Shown one piece after another: positions 45,031-55,200 of a stretch of DNA of 64,000 bases (positions are counted from its first letter, which is position 1; each line of letters opens with the position of its first letter). Under the pieces are notes generated by a model that was not told the DNA's origin, made no database searches, and saw nothing but the letters and a program-made list of their open reading frames with translations. The translations under genes and the position numbers were made by a program. The DNA lies in NCBI RefSeq assembly GCF_009932395.1, contig NZ_LSRS01000005.1, positions 138,185-202,184 of the forward strand, given 5' to 3'. Source of the DNA: Sporotomaculum syntrophicum. GTDB taxonomy: Bacteria; Bacillota; Desulfotomaculia; Desulfotomaculales; Desulfallaceae.

Positions 45031-47814
45031 TTATCCTTGCTGACTGGTGCCGTAGATACTTGCTTCCAACTTGTTGATATGTTGAAGATAGCGCTGGGCA
45101 GCTGTTAATGCAGCGGGGGATAGATGATAACTTTTCTTTATAGATATGTTAAGCGTTAAATGCTGCTCAATTTGGCCGGCCAGAGTTTTAATGGATGAGC
45201 TGATGTGTGCTTCTTGGACCTTAAGGTATTTATTTAATACACTATGAGCACGGGATAAATTAAAATCCGCCATTAATTGATCAATGGTTTTTTGCAGCTC
45301 CGCTAAGTTTAAATGACTAACCGTCAGATTATCTGCCTGACTTATCCATTTACGCTGATAGTCCTTCAACAAGGCATTGACACTCTCGGCTAAGTCCCGG
45401 CACGAGGGCACTGTTACAGTTTTACGGGATAAACCGAGCCAACCTTTCATTGATTTCTGACCTTCACGGAGTCCATAAAAGTCGTCCAGGCTGCTAAAGG
45501 CTGCTATATGGGCCTGCCAGTAATTCAGTCTTTCTTTGATGGCCTTCAGCAACGTCCCGGTTTCAATTTTTAATAAAGCCAGCTGCTGCTCGGCTCGTGT
45601 ATCCTCCGGCTTGACTGTTGGCTGCACGGCGCTGGGTAAAGCTTGTTTAAAGGCTTGAATATATTCAGGGTAGTGCTCGGCACAGCGTAATTCCCAGATG
45701 CGTTCTTTCAAACTTCCCAGCAAGCGGGAGAAATTAGTTTGATCAGCTCCGTTTAAGGCTTGCAGAGCGGAAATAAAGAATAAACTGCCCTGGTTTACCG
45801 CTCCCTGGGAAGGTTTAATTAAATTATCTTGTAAGTAATGGTATACCTTATTGCGTTCTTTACCGGTCAGAGTGTCGGCGAAGTTAACGATAACAAATAA
45901 CTTGCTACCCGGCTGTTTTTTGTCTTGCATCGCTGCCCGCAGCATGGTCCAGATACTCATGTCGGGTTGAGTGAGAATATGTTTTCCATTTAAAAAAAAG
46001 AGGAAGCAATCTGATGCCGGCAGGTAGCGGTTGGTTATTTCCCGATGGTGGTGGTAAACTGAATCTAGTCCCGGTGTATCCACAAATGTAGCCAGGCGAA
46101 GTGGTTCCGCCGGGTGCTCGATCACGATATCCGCTACCCGCAAAGCCAGGTGCGAGGCAGTCAGCTTGTTCAGCTCAGCCCTGCCGGCCGCGCTTTCCAG
46201 CTCAAGTTCCTGTTGAGCCGCATTTTTAAAATGAACAACGAAGTAATCGGCTAAGTCACTGGCTAGAAATTTGGTCGCTGCAATTTTTTTGAATAAGGAT
46301 TTCCAGGGGCGTCTTTTTTTATTGGGGAAATCCCGTTTCACCCGGGCGAAGAATTTTTTTAAGAGCTCTAACTGCTGCAGTAGTTCCTTCGCAGTAATTT
46401 TAGTTAAATTACCGTTCTTACTCTTATCAATGGCACTGATCTGCCCCGGCAGGATCGGGTCAGAAATCCACTGTTCCAGGGCTTCAAGCTCATGCCGGCA
46501 AAGGACTGCTTGCTTGTCTTCTAAATAATGAGTGGGGATAGTTATTTGCCGGGCATAGTTTATCGTAGCTTTTTTCTGGCTGCCGTGTTTGAGTAAGGTA
46601 ATCGCAGCAGTGGTCGGGCGATTTTGGGCGGGCAGGATGGCCTCACCCATTAAAGCATTAAGAAATGTAGACTTACCGCTAGAAAACCCACCGGCAGTGG
46701 TGACCAGAAAATTCTCCTGGTGCAGCTGGCTGTGCAGTTGTTTTAGTTGTTTGATGCATTCAGCATCGGACAGCAGGGAAGGGTCAGCCAGGGCTTGCTT
46801 AATTAAAGAAATAAATTTTCCCTTGATTACTGCCGGGTCTCGCTGGGGACCGGCTGTTTTATAGACCACTGTTACGTTACTTCGGTCAGCTGACCGGCCG
46901 GTCGGTTTGGTTAGTAAGGCAGCTATTTCCTGCGTCACCGGGGGCAGGGTGTTCAGCTTATATTCCCCGTCGAGGATTAATCGGGCTTGTTCAACGGCAG
47001 GCCAGAGTTTAACTAAGAATTCCGCATCATCATTTTCACGCATAGCTGTGGTAATCTGATCGTTGATTTGCAGATCCAGTTTGTTCAGCTTACCGCTTAT
47101 CTTTTGCAGCTTGCACAGCGCCGCACGGTTTTCTATATATGTTATAAATTTGTTTACATCATCTGGATGTATGGTGTTGGTCATGTGAACGGTCACTTCG
47201 CCGGCACAGATTTGCCGCAAATACTGGCGGGATTCCTCCAGGGCTGTGCCGTCATGGTCACCCAGGTTGCAGTTCAGCCAAAAGGAGATATTGCCCGGGT
47301 TGTAGCTGCTGAGCAGCTTTTGGATGTGCTGCCGGTCTGCCTCGTTAAGACCCCGTTGTTGCAATAAATAAACAATATGGTCGGCGACGGGGATGCGGCT
47401 GAGCAGTGAGGACGGTTCGTGTAAGGCATCCAGTCCGGGGGTATCAACTATATGCATTTTTTTAAGCAGCTCGTGCTTGTACCGTACTTCAACATGGGTT
47501 ATCTCATGACCGAGTCGCTCCTTGCGGGTTAAAAGGCGGGTCAGTTCACCCGGAGTTAAAACATGCATCTGCCGGTCGGGATAATGGAGCAGTGCCAGGA
47601 AATGTTCGCCGTAACTGAATCGGACCGGGGCCGGTGTGGTCGGTATGATATCTACTGGTGAAAGGTACTGCCCTAAAAGGCAATTAATCAGGGTAGATTT
47701 ACCGGTATTATAGGGGCCCATCACAACCACGGTTGGCACTTCATCTTGGTTAAGGTGGGTTTGGGTTAATTCATCGACTTGCGAGAAAAAGCAATCAAGG
47801 CTTTGATTTTGCAT
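45031..47814 (-). CDS. Double-GTPase dynamin-like protein (DynA-type)
   Basis: The product has 927 residues; ATG 47814 was chosen because GGGTGG lies about 6 nt upstream (GTG 47823 is the longer frame). Two dynamin GTPase modules are fused. Module 1: P-loop VVVMGPYNTGKSTLINCLLG (residues about 30-49) and G3 HIVDTPGLDAL. Module 2, from about residue 370: TAGGFSSGKSTFLNALMGEA, the TT of NRPTTAAI, G3 TFVDTPGLDSVYHHH and a G4-like VNFAD. Helical stalk regions follow each. Bacterial double dynamins such as Bacillus DynA remodel and fuse membranes and protect against envelope damage and phage. Module 1 is short (about 330 residues), so its stalk is reduced. No membrane segment is visible; three small genes follow. 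Confidence 0.9.
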   Translation of the reverse strand: MQNQSLDCFFSQVDELTQTHLNQDEVPTVVVMGPYNTGKSTLINCLLGQYLSPVDIIPTTPAPVRFSYGEHFLALLHYPDRQMHVLTPGELTRLLTRKERLGHEITHVEVRYKHELLKKMHIVDTPGLDALHEPSSLLSRIPVADHIVYLLQQRGLNEADRQHIQKLLSSYNPGNISFWLNCNLGDHDGTALEESRQYLRQICAGEVTVHMTNTIHPDDVNKFITYIENRAALCKLQKISGKLNKLDLQINDQITTAMRENDDAEFLVKLWPAVEQARLILDGEYKLNTLPPVTQEIAALLTKPTGRSADRSNVTVVYKTAGPQRDPAVIKGKFISLIKQALADPSLLSDAECIKQLKQLHSQLHQENFLVTTAGGFSSGKSTFLNALMGEAILPAQNRPTTAAITLLKHGSQKKATINYARQITIPTHYLEDKQAVLCRHELEALEQWISDPILPGQISAIDKSKNGNLTKITAKELLQQLELLKKFFARVKRDFPNKKRRPWKSLFKKIAATKFLASDLADYFVVHFKNAAQQELELESAAGRAELNKLTASHLALRVADIVIEHPAEPLRLATFVDTPGLDSVYHHHREITNRYLPASDCFLFFLNGKHILTQPDMSIWTMLRAAMQDKKQPGSKLFVIVNFADTLTGKERNKVYHYLQDNLIKPSQGAVNQGSLFFISALQALNGADQTNFSRLLGSLKERIWELRCAEHYPEYIQAFKQALPSAVQPTVKPEDTRAEQQLALLKIETGTLLKAIKERLNYWQAHIAAFSSLDDFYGLREGQKSMKGWLGLSRKTVTVPSCRDLAESVNALLKDYQRKWISQADNLTVSHLNLAELQKTIDQLMADFNLSRAHSVLNKYLKVQEAHISSSIKTLAGQIEQHLTLNISIKKSYHLSPAALTAAQRYLQHINKLEASIYGTSQQG

Positions 47815-47956
47815 AATTACCACCCTTGATAATATATCCGGAAATCTGGCTGTAGTGTAAAATGTCTATTTTCCCTTGATGGAATATATTACTTGAGGGA
47901 TGCAATTATGACACATAAAAAACCCGGCATATAAAGGCCGGGTTTGCTATTTGGGC

Positions 47957-48694
47957 TTAAAAGCTAGCCAGTTTGTTTAGTTCTTGGAACACATTAGCAT
48001 GGGAAAAGTTGAAAAATTCAACCAGGTCTTCTTCAACTTGTTCGGCAGCCAGTTCAATCAAACGGGCTACCTTGGTGGTGTTAATATTACAATGGTGACG
48101 GTAGTGCATTTGTAAACGGTACTTGTCGGCCAGGGATTCGGGGGTAGCTTTATCGATCTCAATAATACCGCCAAAACCAGCGATTCTTTTTTTCAGCCCC
48201 TGATTAAGGCATTTGGTTTGTTCGGGCAGCAGGTCGGTAATTTGATTAATTAATTCCTCATTATTAAAAGCCCGCCGAATTAAAGCGCCATAATTACCGC
48301 GGTTGCTGATGAGCAATTCGATGCCCATCTCAACAATGTTGTGGGATTTCCACCAACCCATCTCGGGGGGAATCTGGCAGGCTTCAATGGTTTGCTCTAC
48401 CAGCGCGCGACCTTTAAGGAAGCAGTAACCGCGCTCGCAGTCCTGGTATTTTTCATCGCCAAAGTAATCTAAACCATGCGGGGTTATACCGTGGGTGATA
48501 ATAGCGCGGGCGAAATCAGCCAGGGCGTGGTTTTCTTGTATCACATGCAGCAATTTCGTCCCCAGACTGTGTGCGGTCAGGTGTTCAACCTGGTCACTGA
48601 TGATTAAGTCGGGGAATAGGCTGCCCATGATAATAGCATCAGTAGTATGCCCCAGAACCATTTCGGCAAAAAAGACATGAGTTTGTGGGAAAAT
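47957..48694 (-). CDS. Probable zinc-dependent phospholipase C-like protein, ATT start proposed
   Basis: The product has 234 residues from ATG 48661, or 245 if it begins at ATT 48694. The longer form adds FPQTHVFFAE, which reads as the natural N-terminus, and places GGGGGGAG exactly 6 nt upstream; ATG 48661 has no ribosome site and no ATG/GTG/TTG in frame is better placed. The body has GSLFPDLI, several His (HLTAHSLGTKLLHVI, THGITPHGLDYFGDEKY) and helical C-terminal half with YRHHCN. The pattern recalls the all-helical Zn-dependent phospholipase C family (PF00882), but the match is loose. Divergent from murJ. Confidence 0.55.
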   Translation of the reverse strand: MFPQTHVFFAEMVLGHTTDAIIMGSLFPDLIISDQVEHLTAHSLGTKLLHVIQENHALADFARAIITHGITPHGLDYFGDEKYQDCERGYCFLKGRALVEQTIEACQIPPEMGWWKSHNIVEMGIELLISNRGNYGALIRRAFNNEELINQITDLLPEQTKCLNQGLKKRIAGFGGIIEIDKATPESLADKYRLQMHYRHHCNINTTKVARLIELAAEQVEEDLVEFFNFSHANVFQELNKLASF

Positions 48695-48792
48695 GGTAAT
48701 CTCCCCCCTTAAGCTAAAATGTGCTAATATAGTAATTGTTGTATAAACTAACCTGCGACCTATGTTTAGTATATTTATGGAGGCGCGTTAGC

Positions 48793-50328
48793 ATGTCAAA
48801 GCAAAATATTTTTCACGCTTCCTCAATATTGCTCGTTCTGTTTGTGGGCAGCAAGGTGCTTGGCTTTGTACGGGAGCAGGTGATTGCTGCGTATCTAGGT
48901 GCTACTCTGCAGTCTGATGCATTTGTGGTGGCAGCCACCATTCCGTTTACCTTATCCACGATTATTGGCGTTTCAGCAGGTAATGCCCTGCTGCCTCTGT
49001 ATACAGGTCGGTTGCAGGACGCCAACCGGGTTTACTTGGCTTCTACAGTAGTATATGCGGTTGGCGGCCTGGTGGCCGTATTGACGGTACTGGGGATGCT
49101 CTTTACCCCCCAGGTGCTGGATTTACTTGCTCCCGGTTTTACCGGTGAGGCCAGACAAACTGCGCTGTTCTGCACCCGGGTTATGCTGCCTTCCACGTTT
49201 TTTCTCACCATGGGCTTTTTAGCCAAAGCAGTACTTAATGCTCACCGGGAATTTACTGTACCGGCTATGGCACCGGTATTACAAAATATTATTTTCATTG
49301 CCCTTATTTTCCCGCTGGGTAGTTATCTTGGTCCCGGCCTGGCCTGGTGTACCCTGGCCGGGGCACTGGTTTTTTACCTGTATAACCTACCTGCGATGCG
49401 GCGGTTCGGTATACCCTGGCGCCCGCTGCTGGACATTGGGGATCCTGATGTGCGCAGAGTATTGTTAATGTCTGTACCGGTGATGCTAACTGCTCTGTCC
49501 AGCCGGGGCTTCATGTTTTTAGACCGTTGGTTTGGCTCTCATTTGGTGGAAGGTAGCATTGCCGCCCTCAGCTTTGCCAACCGGATCCGGGAACTACCCT
49601 ATGGTTTATTTGTCGCTGTAATTTCCTCGGTGTTGTTCCCGGCTCTGGCAGCAGCTGCCAAACGCCAGGATTTACAGCTGCTTCATGATAGAACAGCCAC
49701 AGGCCTGCGCCTGGTGGCACTGTTGACCTATCCCTGCGCGGCATTAATGCTGGTGCTGGCTGTACCGGTGGTGCGGCTGCTCTTTGAGCGGGGCGCCTTT
49801 GATGTGACTGCTACCACTGCCACGGCCACGGCATTAAGTTATTACGCTGTTTCTGTCGCCGCAATGTCGGCAAGCTCGGTTCTGACATATACTTATCTGA
49901 GCCTGCGGGAGGCCATGCTGCCCCTTTGGGTGGGGCTAGCCGGGCTGCTTGTGAATATACTGTTAGATTACCTATTTGTCGGTAATATGGGCCATATCGG
50001 ACTGGCCTTGGGAAATACTATCGGCTTTTGGGTTACTGCCGTGCTTTTCCTGGTTTTTTTATACCGCCGTTTACCTGGTTTTGATTGGCGCCGGCAGGGT
50101 GTCGACCACTTAAAAATAATCTTTGCCACATTAGTTTTCGCCGGCCTATTATGGTGGGTGGGCGGATTGGTTGGTCTAAGCAAGGCAGGTTTACCCCTCT
50201 GGGGACAACTACTGGGCATGACGCTGACGATTGGTTCGGCAGGCCTGGCATACCTGCTGGTTTTGATTTGGTTAAATATTGAAGAAACTGCTGCTCTCAG
50301 GAAAAGACTAATAAAATATATAAAATAG
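48793..50328 (+). CDS. murJ: Lipid II flippase MurJ (MviN family)
   Basis: The product has 511 residues; start ATG 48793 with GGAGGCG about 8 nt upstream (the frame runs 19 codons further). About 14 membrane helices. Family marks: GSKVLGFVREQVIAAYLGAT, DAFVVAATIPFTL, APVLQNIIFI, MFLDRWFGSHL, SFANRIRELPYGLF and VVRLLFERGAF. It flips the peptidoglycan precursor lipid II outward (MOP exporter fold). The gene is not within a murein cluster here; in such genomes several MurJ paralogues can exist, so a role in another polymer is possible. Confidence 0.93.
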   Translation: MSKQNIFHASSILLVLFVGSKVLGFVREQVIAAYLGATLQSDAFVVAATIPFTLSTIIGVSAGNALLPLYTGRLQDANRVYLASTVVYAVGGLVAVLTVLGMLFTPQVLDLLAPGFTGEARQTALFCTRVMLPSTFFLTMGFLAKAVLNAHREFTVPAMAPVLQNIIFIALIFPLGSYLGPGLAWCTLAGALVFYLYNLPAMRRFGIPWRPLLDIGDPDVRRVLLMSVPVMLTALSSRGFMFLDRWFGSHLVEGSIAALSFANRIRELPYGLFVAVISSVLFPALAAAAKRQDLQLLHDRTATGLRLVALLTYPCAALMLVLAVPVVRLLFERGAFDVTATTATATALSYYAVSVAAMSASSVLTYTYLSLREAMLPLWVGLAGLLVNILLDYLFVGNMGHIGLALGNTIGFWVTAVLFLVFLYRRLPGFDWRRQGVDHLKIIFATLVFAGLLWWVGGLVGLSKAGLPLWGQLLGMTLTIGSAGLAYLLVLIWLNIEETAALRKRLIKYIK

Positions 50329-50393
50329 TATTGTGCTAAACATAATATTATAATATAGTATTTTTAAAAAATACTACTTGGGGGCTATATACA

Positions 50394-50687
50394 TTGAACG
50401 ATGCATCAAAATATGAAGAACCCGCCAGGTTATTAAAGGCACTTGCGCATCCCACCAGACTTTGTATTGTCGCCGGGTTATTGAATGATAGCTGTAATGT
50501 CAACAAAATGAAAGAATGTTTAAACCTGCCGCAGTCCACGGTATCCCAGCAATTGGCCATCTTGCGCAATCAGGGTATTGTCGATGGGGTACGTCATGGT
50601 ACTGAGGTTTTTTACAAAGTGGCCAATGAAAAAGTTAAGGATATCGTTAAAGTTCTTTTAGATGATGAGGAAATAGTTTTTAAATAG
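50394..50687 (+). CDS. ArsR-family winged-helix regulator
   Basis: The product has 97 residues, start TTG 50394 with GGGGG about 10 nt upstream. It has the ArsR/SmtB fold: LLKALAHPTRLCIVAGLL, then SCNVNKMKECLNLPQSTVSQ (recognition helix) QLAILRNQGIVDGVRHGTEV and FYKV. Three Cys (RLCIV, SCNV, KECL) might bind metal or a thiol ligand, though not in the exact ELCVCDL arrangement of ArsR. No metal efflux gene adjoins it, so its target is unclear. Confidence 0.88.
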   Translation: MNDASKYEEPARLLKALAHPTRLCIVAGLLNDSCNVNKMKECLNLPQSTVSQQLAILRNQGIVDGVRHGTEVFYKVANEKVKDIVKVLLDDEEIVFK

Positions 50688-50757
50688 GGCTAGTTAGGTA
50701 ATTATTGTTATACAAATTGTTTAATATTTCTAACATTATTGCAGCCGGATGGCATGC

Positions 50758-51738
50758 TTAATTGGCATTATTAGACCAGACCCGGCTTAAAGCCTTGCCG
50801 TTTAAATAATTAAACTTTTTACCCTGCCAGGTATCCTCTACTTCCAGCAGCCGCTCAATTTCATGCTTTATTCTCCACCAGCTTATATCCCAATTGCAAA
50901 AGAGCACTTCTTCTTGGGGCCCTTTGCCTACTAATCGCTGAATGACAATAGCCGGGTCCAGGTATTCCAAAAAGGTAATCACCCGTCTAATATATTGTTC
51001 CAGCGATATTAAGGAAATCTCACCGCGTTCATACATGTTACCCAGCTCAGTACCGCGGACTATATATAGCGAGTGTAATTTAACATAATTAATACCCAGG
51101 GCAGAGACAAGCTTGGAGTTTTCAATTACATCATCTGTATTGTCCCAGGGCAAATTTAAGATTATGTGGGTGCATATTTCAAATTGCCGGCGGTGTATGC
51201 GCTGTACTGCATCTATATATTCCGCCAGGGTATGACCTCGATTTATTTTGCGGAGCGTATGGTAGTTAACTGTTTGCAGACCGAGCTCGATGTTAATATC
51301 GATGTTTTTTTCGGCCTGGGCCCTGGACAATATGTCCAGGTATTCTTCGTTGATACAGTCCGGCCTGGTGGATACCGAAATACCCACGATGTTCTCTTCA
51401 GCCGCCGCGCTGTTGATGTTGGCAGCAAATTGTTCCGGCGGCAGGTAGGTATTGGAAAACGACTGAAAGTAAGCGATATATTTATTAGCGTTAAACCGCT
51501 GGCGGTAGTACTTTTTATCCGACCTGAGCTGTTCTGTTACTGACAGGCTATTGGGCAAGGCGTCAAAACCGGAGCCTGATTCGTCACAGAAAATACAACC
51601 ACCGTAGCCCAGGGTGCCGTCCCGGTTAGGACAGGTGCCGGGTAAATTGACCGGGATTTTGTAGACTTTTTGCTTGAATTTATTGAGCAGGTGGCGGGAA
51701 TAGATATTATATCTGCTGCTGGTTTGCATAGTCTTCAC
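50758..51738 (-). CDS. Radical SAM protein, TIGR01212/YtqA family
   Basis: The product has 326 residues. The cluster-binding region is GTCPNRDGTLGYGGCIFCDE with the spacing typical of TIGR01212, related to the Elp3-type radical SAM core. Later conserved parts are SNTYLPPEQF, ISVSTRPDCINEEYLDIL, IELGLQTVNYHTLRKINRGH and LHSLYIVRGTELG. Its reaction is unknown. It is monocistronic, upstream of the GAPDH terminator on the same strand. Confidence 0.9.
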   Translation of the reverse strand: MKTMQTSSRYNIYSRHLLNKFKQKVYKIPVNLPGTCPNRDGTLGYGGCIFCDESGSGFDALPNSLSVTEQLRSDKKYYRQRFNANKYIAYFQSFSNTYLPPEQFAANINSAAAEENIVGISVSTRPDCINEEYLDILSRAQAEKNIDINIELGLQTVNYHTLRKINRGHTLAEYIDAVQRIHRRQFEICTHIILNLPWDNTDDVIENSKLVSALGINYVKLHSLYIVRGTELGNMYERGEISLISLEQYIRRVITFLEYLDPAIVIQRLVGKGPQEEVLFCNWDISWWRIKHEIERLLEVEDTWQGKKFNYLNGKALSRVWSNNAN

Positions 51739-51863
51739 CTTGTCTTGATGTCTTGGTATTTACCAAAATTTTATCACATTTTGAGACAAACCAAAAGAAT
51801 TTAAGCCGCTGTAATTGATTTACTAGAAAAACGCGCCCATTCGCAAGCATAATTCTATAGAAT

Positions 51864-51898
51864 AAAAAAAGTCACGAGATTATTCTCATGACTTTTTT
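51864..51898 (-). terminator. Rho-independent terminator of gap (minus strand)
   Basis: AGTCACGAGA (51870-51879) pairs with TCTCATGACT (51884-51893) with one mismatch; on the minus strand seven T follow. A/T runs on both sides would let it work in both directions. Confidence 0.85.
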
Positions 51899-51928
51899 GG
51901 CCAGCATATGGTTATCATTGGGATTAGT

Positions 51929-53017
<1,089 letters not shown>

Positions 53018-53301
53018 TTAGGAACCCCTTTCTATAAAACAAGTATATTAAAAAATATTTTACATAAAGCAAGTTTTCCCGCTAAGCAAAAAGGTATGAA
53101 TGTAATTATAATATTAAATTATATTATAATGTTTTTAAAGAGATAAATTAACAATTTTTATTATTATTTAAATTAGAAGCGGATAAAGTATAGCTAGCAT
53201 TGGCCATGATAACGTATCTGCGGCGGCTATTAATAGCAAATTCACTATATAATAGTGTAAAATATAACGATAAATATTACAAGCTCAAGGAGGATATACA
53301 A

Positions 53302-53709
53302 ATGGAGGAGATTAATGTTAATGATGAACTCGCGGAAAAGATCAAAGATGATCCTTTTCCCCGGCATCTGGGTATCAAAACTATCAAATTATCACCTGGT
53401 TACGCAAAGGTATCTTTGCAGGTGCAGGATTACATGACCAACATACTCGGTATTACCCACGGTGGGATAGTTTTTACACTGGCAGATGTTGCTCTTGGTA
53501 TTGCCAGTAATGCCCGGGGCCAAGCGTCAGTTGCCATGAGTGTTACCATAAACTTTATTAAATCCAGTAAGCCTGGTACTGTACTGTTAGCCACTGCTGA
53601 AGAAATCCATTGTGGCCGGCGCACAGCAAATTATCGCATTGCTATTGAGGATGATCAGGGGAAACTAATTGCTTTGGCGCAAGGATTAGTGTTCCAGGAA
53701 AGCAAATAG
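53302..53709 (+). CDS. PaaI-type hotdog thioesterase
   Basis: The product has 135 residues from ATG 53302, set by AAGGAGG about 8 nt upstream. It is a single hotdog domain: PFPRHLGIKTIKLSPGYAKV, then NILGITHGGIVFTLADVALG (the HGG..F...D catalytic motif of PaaI-like acyl-CoA thioesterases), VTINFIKSSKPGTVL and GRRTANYRIAIEDDQGKLIA. It hydrolyses an acyl- or aryl-CoA; substrate unknown. Its transcript probably ends before the 5S-like unit. Confidence 0.92.
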   Translation: MEEINVNDELAEKIKDDPFPRHLGIKTIKLSPGYAKVSLQVQDYMTNILGITHGGIVFTLADVALGIASNARGQASVAMSVTINFIKSSKPGTVLLATAEEIHCGRRTANYRIAIEDDQGKLIALAQGLVFQESK

Positions 53710-53853
53710 TATTTTATATTGGCAAGAGTTTGGTCAAAATAAAAGATGGTCATGTATCAGTGTGCTGCAACTAGTGCTAGACAGGGCATACCAAGTAAGT
53801 CGTTGTTCTTAATTACCAGTTGTCTGTGAGTTAGCCAAGTGGTAAATTGATAA

Positions 53854-53859
53854 TATAAT
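53854..53859 (+). promoter_or_regulatory. -10 box of the 5S rRNA-like unit
   Basis: TATAAT at 53854-53859 places a start site at about 53866, exactly at the first base of the 5S-like RNA. The -35 region (TTAGCC, 53831-53836, spacing 17) is weak. Confidence 0.5.
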
Positions 53860-53865
53860 CAAAGT

Positions 53866-53982
53866 TTTCCGGTAACCATACTAGCCGGGATACACCCTAA
53901 TCCATTCCGAACCAAGGAAGTCAAGTGCTTCAATAAGGTGGCAATTGGGTTCGTCTCCTTAACTGTATGCTGTTGCCGGAAT
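53866..53982 (+). rRNA. Divergent 5S rRNA-like RNA (orphan copy or pseudogene)
   Basis: A 117-nt stretch aligns from end to end with bacterial 5S rRNA. Helix I forms: TTCCGGTAAC (53867-53876) pairs with GTTGCCGGAA (53972-53981), 10 bp with one G-U. CATA matches the loop-A CRTA. ACACCC ... CCATTCCGAAC ... GGAAGT.AAG matches the strongly conserved loop B/C region, and GGTGGCA resembles the loop-E side. Helix II is poorly formed and one base is inserted in loop C, so it may not function in ribosomes. No 16S or 23S gene is near. A -10 box stands just upstream and a strong hairpin just downstream. Confidence 0.7.
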
Positions 53983-53993
53983 TAAAATTTAAT

Positions 53994-54045
53994 CCCCTAA
54001 CGCATTTATGGTGTTTTACTTACCGTGAATACGTTAGGGGGTTGT
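53994..54045 (+). terminator. Long terminator hairpin after the 5S-like RNA
   Basis: A 19-bp stem (53994-54012 with 54022-54040; one mismatch, two G-U) begins CCCCTAACG and ends CGTTAGGGG, followed by GTTGTTT. It could also stop the minus-strand lipoprotein gene. Confidence 0.75.
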
Positions 54046-54117
54046 TTATTTGAGCGAGAATTTTAGTTATAACTATTGCCTGCCATCTGTCCTTATGTTA
54101 GCGCAGGGGCGGGGCAG

Positions 54118-55200
54118 TTATTGCTCATCTATCTGCACAGTGTAGAGTATGCCATTACTATCACCATCCAGTTGTCCAAAGGAAACGGAACGCCCGTCTT
54201 TTGTCCACATGAACTTGAGGGGAGGTTCATTACCGGCCAGTTCCTCTTTAGCCATTACGGTCCTGCTTATTAGATCGAATACCTGTGCGTTTAGCCGGCC
54301 GCCCTCTGCAGTCGTGATAAGCAGGGCGAATTTGCCATCGGGGCAGATGCTGCCTGCAACAGTATATTCATGCACAGGCAAAAATTCAATATTGGGGTTG
54401 CCAACAGACAGTAAACCGGCAGAAGACCTAGCGTCTCCTTCCCGTACCAGTACCAAAATAGTCCGGTTGTCACTGGTTGTACCACCATAAGAAACAAACT
54501 GGCCGTCACGGAGACTGGTTAGCGGTGTAAAATTTCCGGTTTGGTCGGCCAGCATTAAATCCGAGCGGTACCCGCTTTCCCTGTATTCTTGTTGCCCTGT
54601 TTTTGATTTATTGGCGTGTACAATAAAGAGCAAGTCATTATTTAGCCAGTCAACCGGGTTTGATAAGAAATTAGGGATATTCTGAAATTGATATGAATTT
54701 TTTTCCCCGGTATTGTTGTTATAAATAAAGTAATCCGCTGACCACTCCCCAACATACATATACATAAATTCAACAGAATCCGGGGACCACAACCCGAGAG
54801 CTAAAGATGAGCCATGGAGGGAGGAGTTCGGCGCTACTGCAGTGCTCTTGCCGGTGTTAAGGTCATACATATATAGGCCTTGTTCATCTATTAAGGCCAG
54901 CTTGGTTGCGTCCGGAGAGAGCATTCCGGACCAGGCGCTGCCTTTTGTTTTAAATGCACCGGTTTGGGGATTCCAGAAGGTTATATTATTGCCGGTCATA
55001 CCAAATAAGGAACCATCTGGCAGCACAGCAGCGGGTAAGAAGTATTTCAGCGTATTTATTGTTGTTAGCTTGGCAGTATATACTTTGTTAGCAGTAGGAG
55101 TTTCAGCCTCAGGAGAACCACTTTTATTACTCTGAATGTTTTTGGTACAGCCGCAAATAAGTAGCAAGGTAATCATTAGCGCCAGCAGGAGTTTTTTCAT
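54118..55200 (-). CDS. Lipoprotein with TolB/PD40-like beta-propeller repeats
   Basis: The product has 360 residues. The signal peptide ends in a lipobox (LLICGC), so it is anchored outside the membrane. After a linker (SGSPEAETPTANKV), repeats such as GMLSPDATKLALIDEQGLYM, LGLWSPDSVEFMYMY and MWTKDGRSVSFGQLDG show the SPDG..L.....G pattern of WD40-like PD40/TolB blades. Probably a binding or scaffold protein; there is no Tol system in this Gram-positive context. Single gene on the minus strand. Confidence 0.75.
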   Translation of the reverse strand: MKKLLLALMITLLLICGCTKNIQSNKSGSPEAETPTANKVYTAKLTTINTLKYFLPAAVLPDGSLFGMTGNNITFWNPQTGAFKTKGSAWSGMLSPDATKLALIDEQGLYMYDLNTGKSTAVAPNSSLHGSSLALGLWSPDSVEFMYMYVGEWSADYFIYNNNTGEKNSYQFQNIPNFLSNPVDWLNNDLLFIVHANKSKTGQQEYRESGYRSDLMLADQTGNFTPLTSLRDGQFVSYGGTTSDNRTILVLVREGDARSSAGLLSVGNPNIEFLPVHEYTVAGSICPDGKFALLITTAEGGRLNAQVFDLISRTVMAKEELAGNEPPLKFMWTKDGRSVSFGQLDGDSNGILYTVQIDEQ

